From Desulfobacterales bacterium (lineage in GTDB: Bacteria > Desulfobacterota > Desulfobacteria > Desulfobacterales > Desulfobacteraceae), in the NCBI GenBank assembly GCA_022361095.1, contig JAKSBO010000226.1, forward strand, positions 1 to 8,112: a DNA stretch of 8,112 bases, given 5' to 3'. Below are positions 1 through 5,964 of this stretch, one piece after another. Each line of letters opens with the position of its first letter. Within the stretch, counting starts at the first letter, position 1. Below the pieces are notes generated by a model. The model ran no database searches and was not told the DNA's origin. It was given only the letters and a program-made list of their open reading frames with translations. The translations under genes were made by a program, and so were the position numbers.

Positions 1-1361
1 CAAAGGAAGGCTTTTCCGGCCGGATTGTCACCACCCGCCCCACCAAAGATGCTTTGGATTACATGCTTTTGGATTCCGGGCATATCCAGGAATCTGATGC
101 CCTGTACCTGAACTATAAAGCCCTGCGCACGTTTCTGTACCAGGCTGAACAGTCTAAAACCAAACAGCAGATTTCCAACAAGGAAAAAGCCAGGATTAAA
201 AAACTGCTGAAAAAAGGCCCCCATGAACTGGATGTGGATGCCATTGCCGCGCTTCAAAAGGAGTATGGCCTTGATATGGTGAGACCGTTGTATACCCAGA
301 AGGATGCAATGGACTCCCTCTCTTTCATTGACGGATACCCATTTGGCGCACAAGTGACCATCGGCCGGGGGATCACTGTAAAGTTCTACGTGGCCGGCCA
401 TATTCTTGGGTCTGCCTTTTCTTTGATCACGGTGACACCCGAACATGGCGGCAAACCCTTTAAAATTCTTTTTACCGGCGATATCGGCCGGTTTGAGAAA
501 CCCATTTTAAAGAATCCCACCCTTGAGTTTGATGAAGAGGACAGGGACATTGATCTGATAATCATTGAAAGCACCTACGGAGACCGCGAGCATGCGCCGG
601 TAGCCGATCTTTCCGACAGCCTGAAAGATACCCTGATCCGGACAGTTGATCGGGGCGGCTCTCTTTTGATCCCTTCTTTTGCCTTTGGCAGAACCCAGGA
701 GCTTATTTATGTGCTTCACCAATTGTATGAATCCGGTTCCGTTCCCAAGGTCCCCGTTTATGTGGACAGTCCGCTGGCATCAAATATCACAAAGGTTTTT
801 GGTGAACATCCGGAAACCTATGATAAGGAAACCCATAAAATATTCCTGGAAAAGGGTATCAACCCCTTTTATTTTAAAGACATCAAGTTTGTTGAGTCGG
901 TGGAGGAATCCATGCGCGTGACCCAGGACGAGACTCCCCATATTGTGATCTCGGCGTCAGGCATGTGTGAGGCAGGGCGGATTCTTCATCATCTGCGTTA
1001 TAAGATCCATAATCCCAAACATACCATCCTTACCGTGGGGTATATGGCCCAACACACTTTGGGGCGGCGTATTGAAGAACTTGGGTTGCAGGAAAACCGG
1101 GATGCAGACAAGGCGCCGGAAGTTAAAATTTTGGGAAAATCCTATCCCTTGAGAGCCCATGTGGAAAAAATCGGGGGATTTTCCGCCCATGCAGACCGCC
1201 ATGAATTGATGCGGGTGGTATCAGAGTCCAATCTTCGGGTGAAAGATATTGCCGTTGTCCACGGAGAAGCCGGGCAGAGCGCGGCTTTTGCCGAACGCCT
1301 TAAAGACAAAGGATACAATGCCTTTGTGCCTAAACCCGGGGACCGGTTCAAAGTGTCTTGA
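1..1361 (+). CDS. Beta-CASP metallo-beta-lactamase-fold ribonuclease, 5'-truncated by window edge
   Basis: Probable zinc-dependent RNA nuclease of the YSH1/CPSF73-like group, acting on RNA in the cytoplasm. The reading frame is open to the left edge (the frame starts at base 3), and its first visible residues read as conserved family sequence leading into DYMLLDSGHIQE. The true start and the HxHxDH metal motif therefore lie outside the window; the TTG at 54 is not a credible start. Visible metal and catalytic motifs are motif 3 (AGHILGS, His at 399-401), motif 4 (FTGDIGR, Asp at about 480-482), beta-CASP motif A (ESTYGDREH, about 567-593), motif B (GGFSAHAD, about 1173-1196) and motif C (VVHGE, about 1254-1268). 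A segment SASGMCEAGRILHH (about 951-992), typical of bacterial and archaeal members, is also present. At least 452 residues are in the window, close to a full-length single-domain enzyme. No KH domain is visible. It converges with the flagellar operon and has no obvious functional link to it. The family is secure; the exact substrate and endo- versus exonuclease mode cannot be told. Confidence 0.93.
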   Translation, partial: KEGFSGRIVTTRPTKDALDYMLLDSGHIQESDALYLNYKALRTFLYQAEQSKTKQQISNKEKARIKKLLKKGPHELDVDAIAALQKEYGLDMVRPLYTQKDAMDSLSFIDGYPFGAQVTIGRGITVKFYVAGHILGSAFSLITVTPEHGGKPFKILFTGDIGRFEKPILKNPTLEFDEEDRDIDLIIIESTYGDREHAPVADLSDSLKDTLIRTVDRGGSLLIPSFAFGRTQELIYVLHQLYESGSVPKVPVYVDSPLASNITKVFGEHPETYDKETHKIFLEKGINPFYFKDIKFVESVEESMRVTQDETPHIVISASGMCEAGRILHHLRYKIHNPKHTILTVGYMAQHTLGRRIEELGLQENRDADKAPEVKILGKSYPLRAHVEKIGGFSAHADRHELMRVVSESNLRVKDIAVVHGEAGQSAAFAERLKDKGYNAFVPKPGDRFKVS

Positions 1362-1365
1362 TCAT

Positions 1366-1493
1366 AACCACGGAAGACACGGGAAGCACTGAAAAAGAGC
1401 ATTAAGAACCGCCAAGGTTGAAACGTCTGAGTCGCTTACCAAGACCTTTTTATAAAATTTTTATTTCCGTGTTTTTCCGTGTCTTCCGTGGTT
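1366..1493. repeat. Inverted-repeat intergenic element with 17-bp perfect arms (MITE-like or long hairpin)
   Basis: The left arm AACCACGGAAGACACGG (1366-1382) is the exact reverse complement of the right arm CCGTGTCTTCCGTGGTT (1477-1493). Inside the arms the similarity continues imperfectly: GGGAAGCACTGAAAAA on the left against GGAAAAACACGGAAATAAAAA read from the right. The element fills the gap between two convergent genes. It begins 4 bp after the TGA of the ribonuclease gene, and its right arm ends on the first base of the TAA (minus strand) of the MotE-like gene. A small AACC-GCCAA-GGTT stem lies near 1407-1419, and an AT-rich tract (TATAAAATTTTTATTT) at 1451-1466. RNA from either strand could fold into a long stem, so it may serve as a bidirectional terminator. 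No transposase and no clear target duplication were seen. From memory, similar CCACGGAAGACACGG repeats recur between genes in several bacterial groups; this is not verified here. Confidence 0.75.
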
Positions 1494-2131
1494 TATTTTT
1501 TCCTAAAGGCGAGCCGTTCGCTGATCTTAGCGGCCTTTTCAGATTCCACAAAAGCCAGAATCTGGGAAGCGGAAACCTCGCGCATCCTTAAAAATATTTC
1601 ATAGGCAACCGCAAGTTCCATCTTGTTGACAATCTCTGCAGCGGCTTTTGGCTTCATACTGGCATACATTTTCACCAGGCGGTTCATCTTGGCCTCAAAT
1701 GCGGCCGCTTCTTCCCGTTCTTTCACGGTTTTCTTCTCTTCAAGCCGGGCCATATCGGCTTCAATCTGCTTTTTCAGAGCGGCCAGCGCCTCTAATTTTT
1801 CGTCAATCTGGGCCTCATAGGTCTCCAGTTCTTTTTTTTCCCTGGCAAGGTTTTCGCTGGCCTCGGCCACGGCTTTCTTTTTATCTTCAAGGCCCTCCAG
1901 GACAACCTTGGCAGGGTCGGGACATTCGGGGCACTCGGGGCATTCCGGACAGGGGGCAGTCCCTTCCTCTGGGGTTTCGCCTTCAGCAGCCGCCTTTTCC
2001 GGGTCTTCGGGATCGGCTGCCAGAACCTGCGCCGGCTGTCCGTATTGTATATATGAAATACCGACAAAGGCGATGGTGGCGATAATCAAATTGACCAAAA
2101 GATATGCTGTCAAGCGTTTAAGAGTATTCAT
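1493..2131 (-). CDS. MotE-like flagellar motor protein (signal anchor, coiled coil, MgtE-N-like domain)
   Basis: A 212-residue protein, last in the flagellar operon. A hydrophobic segment at about residues 9-29 is a signal anchor, so most of the chain should be periplasmic. An acidic Pro/Glu/Ala linker (about 38-60) follows, then a tandem CPE repeat with Cys 61, 64, 67 and 70, then a Lys/Glu-rich coiled coil (about 78-150). The C-terminal domain (about 151-209) has the MgtE-N-like pattern (RLVKMYASMKPKAAAEIVNKM, then a second repeat ending KISERLA). This order matches MotE, described in alphaproteobacteria as a periplasmic chaperone for the motility protein MotC, and the related proteins often placed after fliJ. 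The ATG overlaps the end of fliJ by 14 bp and has a strong AGGGAGGTG ribosome binding site (2136-2144) inside fliJ, which implies tight co-expression. The family is fairly sure; the partner and exact role here are inferred. The cysteine repeat is unusual. Confidence 0.8.
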   Translation of the reverse strand: MNTLKRLTAYLLVNLIIATIAFVGISYIQYGQPAQVLAADPEDPEKAAAEGETPEEGTAPCPECPECPECPDPAKVVLEGLEDKKKAVAEASENLAREKKELETYEAQIDEKLEALAALKKQIEADMARLEEKKTVKEREEAAAFEAKMNRLVKMYASMKPKAAAEIVNKMELAVAYEIFLRMREVSASQILAFVESEKAAKISERLAFRKK

Positions 2132-2576
2132 TGTTCACCTCCCTGGCCGTTTTCAAGGATGCAATTTCATCCAGATCCTTCTGCTCATCCCGGAGCATTT
2201 CATGGGCATATTCCCGCTCCTGTTTTTCCCGCAGCCGTTCCAGCGATTTTTTTTCAATGGTTTTTTGTTTAAGGATCTCCCGCTTTGCATCCAGGATTTT
2301 TGCAAGTTCGGTTTTTTTGTTCCGTTCAAGGATAATCGTCTGGTCTATGGCCGTAATAAATTGTCTGTACCGGTTGAATTGGCCGGCCCCAATGCCTTTT
2401 TCCACCAGAATATCAAGCTGGTCTGTCGCTGATATTCTCTCTTGCTGCAATTGGGTAATACGCTGCTCACAGGCCAGGACATCCGCCACAGCCTTGGCCA
2501 TATCCTGCTTGGCCGCCTGCTCAAGGTGGCGCTTGTACTTTAAAAGGCTTTGCAGTCTGAACTGGAATTTTTTCAT
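2118..2576 (-). CDS. fliJ: Flagellar export protein FliJ
   Basis: A 152-residue, highly charged protein that reads as one long antiparallel coiled coil, with no membrane segment. The N-terminus KKFQFRLQSLLKYK and the segment IEKKSLERLREKQEREY (about residues 107-123) follow the FliJ family pattern, and the length is typical (about 145-150). FliJ is the central stalk of the flagellar export ATPase. It sits in the FliI hexamer, binds the FlhA export gate and helps couple ATP hydrolysis and proton flow to protein export. It starts 3 bp after the fliI stop with no good Shine-Dalgarno sequence in the bases upstream, so translation is probably coupled to fliI. Its 3' end overlaps the next gene by 14 bp. 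Position directly after fliI supports the call, since sequence alone is weak for this fast-evolving coiled-coil family. Confidence 0.9.
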   Translation of the reverse strand: MKKFQFRLQSLLKYKRHLEQAAKQDMAKAVADVLACEQRITQLQQERISATDQLDILVEKGIGAGQFNRYRQFITAIDQTIILERNKKTELAKILDAKREILKQKTIEKKSLERLREKQEREYAHEMLRDEQKDLDEIASLKTAREVNNEYS

Positions 2577-2579
2577 GGA

Positions 2580-3944
2580 TTAGGTCCGATTCTTTTTGGC
2601 ATTTGCCGGCGCACCCTTGATTCCCAGCGCTCTTTTCAGGCCGGCTATGCTGGCCTGCATATCCATTTTTTTGTCAATATTCTGGCGAAGCAGTTGGTTG
2701 ATGCCGGGCATCAGTTTCCTGGCCTGATCCACATCGGGGTCTGATCCGTCCACATAAGCCCCAATGGTGATCATGTCCTCGGCATTGCGGTATGACGCCA
2801 TGATATTGACGGCCTTGTCCCGCATGGCCATGTGGTCGGGGGGGCTGACATCCCGCATGACCCTGGAGACACTGGCCATGACATCAATGGCCGGGTAGTG
2901 CCCGCGATTGGCAAGATCCCTGGACAGTACAATATGTCCGTCCGTGATGGAACGGACCGTATCACCCACCGGATCATTCATGTCGTCTCCTTCCACCAGA
3001 ACCGTGTAGATGCCGGTGATTGAACCGCCGCTTTCAAGAACACCGGGCCGCTCTAAAAGGATGGGAATCTGCACAAAAAATGAGGGGGTATAGCCGCGGG
3101 TGGTCGGCGGCTCACCGGCCGCCAGCCCCACATCCCTGGAGGACATGGCAAACCGGGTAATGGAATCCAGCATGAGCAGTACATCCTTTCCCTGGTCCCT
3201 GAAGTACTCGGCAATGGTGGTGGCCAGATACGCCCCCCGCATACGGGTCAACGGCGGGGAATCCGATGTGGCTGCCACAAGCACCGCGCGTTTGAGCCCC
3301 TCTTCGCCCAGGGTCTCCTCTACAAAATCCTTGACCTCACGCCCCCGCTCCCCAATCAGTCCGATGACCACCACATCTGCATTGGTGTGTTTGGTCATCA
3401 TACCCATGAGCACACTTTTGCCTACGCCTGAACCGGCCATGATGGCCACACGCTGCCCCCGGCCCAGGGTAATCATGGAATTTATGGCCCCGATGCCCAC
3501 ATCCAGGGGCTCTTTGATCATTTTCCGTTCAAGGGGCCCCAAAGGCTTGCCATACAGATAATAGGAGGCAGATCCTGAAATGGGTCCCTTATTGTCAATG
3601 GGGTTTCCCATGCCGTCCATGACCCGTCCGAGCATGTCATCGCCCACCGGCACCATGGGGGAAGATGCCACCGGTACAATCCGGCTTCCCATGCTGATGC
3701 CCCGGATATCACCAAATGGCATGAACAGGGCTTTTTCCTGGCGAAAGCCCACCACTTCCGCCATCACGGCCATGCCATGGTCATTGATAATCCGGCATAC
3801 GCCACCCACACCAAGGCCTAAGCTGTCCCCCTCGGCAATCAGGCCGATCACCTGGGATACCCGGCCCTCGGGCGTCACGGTTTTGACCTTTTCCACCGCA
3901 TCGGCATAAACACTGAAATTTAGGTTTTCAAAAAGATCGTTCAT
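2580..3944 (-). CDS. fliI: Flagellum-specific export ATPase FliI
   Basis: A 454-residue ATPase of the F1-beta/type III secretion family, full length for FliI. It forms a cytoplasmic hexamer under the export gate, unloads export substrates from chaperones and drives their entry. Visible parts: an N-terminal beta-barrel-like region (about residues 20-95); Walker A GSGVGKS at 171-177 with Lys176; the GERGREV segment (198-204) with the expected catalytic glutamate; Walker B VLLMLD ending at Asp260, followed by SITRFAM; and the GEPPTTRGYTPSFF stretch (about 287-300), typical of FliI and its secretion relatives rather than of ATP synthase. No key residue is missing. The start has a GGAG ribosome binding site (3950-3953) 5 bp upstream, and the gene begins 11 bp after the fliH stop. 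A general type III secretion ATPase is the only alternative; the flagellar neighbours exclude it. Confidence 0.98.
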   Translation of the reverse strand: MNDLFENLNFSVYADAVEKVKTVTPEGRVSQVIGLIAEGDSLGLGVGGVCRIINDHGMAVMAEVVGFRQEKALFMPFGDIRGISMGSRIVPVASSPMVPVGDDMLGRVMDGMGNPIDNKGPISGSASYYLYGKPLGPLERKMIKEPLDVGIGAINSMITLGRGQRVAIMAGSGVGKSVLMGMMTKHTNADVVVIGLIGERGREVKDFVEETLGEEGLKRAVLVAATSDSPPLTRMRGAYLATTIAEYFRDQGKDVLLMLDSITRFAMSSRDVGLAAGEPPTTRGYTPSFFVQIPILLERPGVLESGGSITGIYTVLVEGDDMNDPVGDTVRSITDGHIVLSRDLANRGHYPAIDVMASVSRVMRDVSPPDHMAMRDKAVNIMASYRNAEDMITIGAYVDGSDPDVDQARKLMPGINQLLRQNIDKKMDMQASIAGLKRALGIKGAPANAKKNRT

Positions 3945-3955
3945 GATAACTCCAA

Positions 3956-4963
3956 CTAGGCCTTTGCCTGGGCAATGGCGTCGTAAACCGCCTGAAGTTT
4001 GGATTCCGGGTCTGTGGCAATGGCGGCACCGGCACTTTCAATGCGGCACCCCCCTTTGGGAATCATGGCATCCGTATTCACCGTAATCTGGGTTAGGGAG
4101 CGTACAGACTCAAAAAAGGTCTCTTTAACCATCTCCACATATTCATAGTCTTCGGCAGCCACACTCAGGGTAATTGCCTCCGGGGAGGCAAGCTGGGACA
4201 ACGCATCCATGATTGTATTCTTGACCACGGTGTCGTCTGAGTCCAGTTTGGCCAGTACCACTTTTTCGGCAATTTGACAGACCAGTTCCACCAATTGGGT
4301 TTCATACCTTGCCAGCATATTTTCCAGCAGCTGATCTGCGGTTTCCAATGCGTGTTTAAAAGGGTCCAGAACCTGGGCCATTTCCTGGATAATCTCCTGT
4401 TTTCCGGCATCGTGCCCCTGGGCCGTTCCCTTTTCCAAACCTTCAGCCTCGCCTTTGGCGAATCCGTCACTCTCTCCTTGTTTGAATCCCTCCTGCCGGC
4501 CTTGTTCCAACCCTGCTTCATATCCCTTGGCATGGCCGTCAGCCTCTCCTTTTTCAAGCCCCTGGGCCATACCCTGTTCATACCCTGCGGCAAACCCCTG
4601 TTCTTCCGGTGTGGGGCCTTCTTCCGGCTCATCCGCAACTTCAGTTGCTTCCACAGGCTCTGCGGCATCCTTTTGGGCTTCGGTGCCATTCACATCCGCA
4701 CCCTTAATTAAGGGTTCGAACAGCTCCTCTTTAAGCTGTTTGGTCACTTTATAAACAGCTTCAAATCCGCCTTCCTCCCTTTGGATTTCCAAGGGATCGA
4801 ACAAAAGCTTAAACCGGTCAAAATCAGGCTCGGTATCCGGCTGCTTAAGTGACACCTCTTCATTAAAGGAGTCAAGGGCGCCTAAATCAATGGCCTTGAA
4901 TTCATCCTCTTGTGACAACAAAGATTCATCTTTCTGTTCATTTTGATCAGACAAGGACATCAT
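3956..4963 (-). CDS. fliH: Flagellar assembly protein FliH (export ATPase regulator)
   Basis: FliH forms a dimer that binds the N-terminus of FliI, restrains its ATPase activity and docks the complex to the C-ring. This 335-residue protein is longer than enterobacterial FliH (about 235). It has an acidic, low-complexity N-terminal part (about residues 1-120), then an uninterrupted GxxxG array with glycine at every fourth residue from 123 to 187 (17 glycines). A helical region and the conserved FliH/V-ATPase-E-like C-terminal domain follow (about 200-335; LVELVCQIAEKVVLAKL, later IPKGGCRIES). The start overlaps the fliG end by 17 bp. Two adjacent ATG codons (4963 and 4960) follow AAAGGAAAGG; the second sits at a slightly more usual distance from AAGGA, so the protein may begin one residue later. 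The call rests on the glycine array, the C-terminal domain and the place between fliG and fliI. Confidence 0.95.
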   Translation of the reverse strand: MMSLSDQNEQKDESLLSQEDEFKAIDLGALDSFNEEVSLKQPDTEPDFDRFKLLFDPLEIQREEGGFEAVYKVTKQLKEELFEPLIKGADVNGTEAQKDAAEPVEATEVADEPEEGPTPEEQGFAAGYEQGMAQGLEKGEADGHAKGYEAGLEQGRQEGFKQGESDGFAKGEAEGLEKGTAQGHDAGKQEIIQEMAQVLDPFKHALETADQLLENMLARYETQLVELVCQIAEKVVLAKLDSDDTVVKNTIMDALSQLASPEAITLSVAAEDYEYVEMVKETFFESVRSLTQITVNTDAMIPKGGCRIESAGAAIATDPESKLQAVYDAIAQAKA

Positions 4964-5960
4964 CCTTTCCTTTACCTAAGGTTATGGTGCCGTCGGCCTC
5001 GAGCTCTTTGGCTGCCCGGACCACTGCCTGCTGGGCTTCTTCAACCTCTGCCAGACGAACAGGCCCCATGGCGTCCAGATCGTCCTTGAGCATTTCACCG
5101 GCCCGTTGGGACAGGTTGGAAAATATTTTGGCCTTCATATCTTCGGTGGCGGTCTTTAAGGCGTAGGTAAGCTGCTGGCCTTCAACCTTCTTGAGAATTT
5201 CCCTCATGGCCGTATCATCCACATTGGTCAAGTCCTCAAATACAAACATGAGTTTGCGTATTTCATTGGCCATTTCAGCATCATCTTCCTCAACATATTC
5301 CATAACCGCATCTTCGGTGGATTTGTCCACACCATTGATAATATCCACCAAAACTTCCAGGCCGCCGGCCTTGCCGCCCGGGCCTACAGCACCGCTGAGC
5401 TCATATTTCAACGCCTTGTCCACATCCCTGACAACTTCTTCGGAGATCTGTCCGAGCCGGGCGATCCTCATGGAAATATCGCCCTTGAGTTCATCCGGCA
5501 GGTTCATCAGGATTTCCGAGGAAATTTCACCCGGCATATGGGCCAGAATCATGGCGATGGTCTGGGGATGTTCTCCTTCAATATATGTGGATAACGTGTT
5601 TGTATTTACATTCCGGCTCCATATAAAGGGTTTGGCCTGTTTCTTTTTTTCCAGATCGTCCAGAATGGCTTTGGCTTCCTTGTCCTTGAGTGTCTTGGTT
5701 ACCACATTCTTAATAAAGGAGTCTCCTTCAACTATCATCTTGAATTCCCCTTCAAATTTGACATTGAAATCGGCACACACAGCCTTGAGGATTTCAGGTG
5801 TAATCTGGTCAACCTTGGACATTTCAAAGGCGATCTCTCCAATCTCCTGCTCTTTCATTCTTGAAAAGACCCGGGTTGTATATTCTTCTCCCATGTACAT
5901 GAGAAATATTGCCGCCTTTTGGCAACCATTCAGGTTTGCCGGATCAATTTCTTTTGCCAT
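4947..5960 (-). CDS. fliG: Flagellar motor switch protein FliG
   Basis: FliG is the C-ring protein on which the stators push and which sets rotation direction with FliM. This copy is 337 residues, normal for the family. It shows the N-terminal FliF-binding domain (about 1-105), the middle FliM-binding EHPQT motif at 130-134, a glycine-rich hinge (GPGGKAGG, 193-200), the MFVF motif at 238-241, and the C-terminal torque helix SQRAGEMLKDDL...GPVR. The torque-helix residues corresponding to the known arginine, two aspartates and arginine are present (R286, D293, D294, R302), so the motor face looks intact. Its ribosome binding site GAGGAGGAG (5968-5976) lies inside the end of fliF, 7 bp before the ATG, and the genes are 4 bp apart. 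The far end overlaps fliH by 17 bp. No oddities in the protein itself. Confidence 0.98.
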   Translation of the reverse strand: MAKEIDPANLNGCQKAAIFLMYMGEEYTTRVFSRMKEQEIGEIAFEMSKVDQITPEILKAVCADFNVKFEGEFKMIVEGDSFIKNVVTKTLKDKEAKAILDDLEKKKQAKPFIWSRNVNTNTLSTYIEGEHPQTIAMILAHMPGEISSEILMNLPDELKGDISMRIARLGQISEEVVRDVDKALKYELSGAVGPGGKAGGLEVLVDIINGVDKSTEDAVMEYVEEDDAEMANEIRKLMFVFEDLTNVDDTAMREILKKVEGQQLTYALKTATEDMKAKIFSNLSQRAGEMLKDDLDAMGPVRLAEVEEAQQAVVRAAKELEADGTITLGKGKDDVLV

Positions 5961-5964
5961 GGAA

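Noticed and set aside
54..56. TTG as the start codon of the ribonuclease gene
   Set aside because: The frame stays open to the window edge and the residues before the TTG read as conserved family sequence, so the gene simply runs in from the left.
1916..1951. Short 9-bp direct repeats as a CRISPR-like or regulatory array
   Set aside because: The unit is far too short, there are no spacers, and it is in frame with the CPE protein repeat.
3100..3561. Plus-strand open frame opposite fliI
   Set aside because: It overlies the highly conserved ATPase core and its composition (Pro/Ser/Met/Arg-rich) is that of an antisense shadow.
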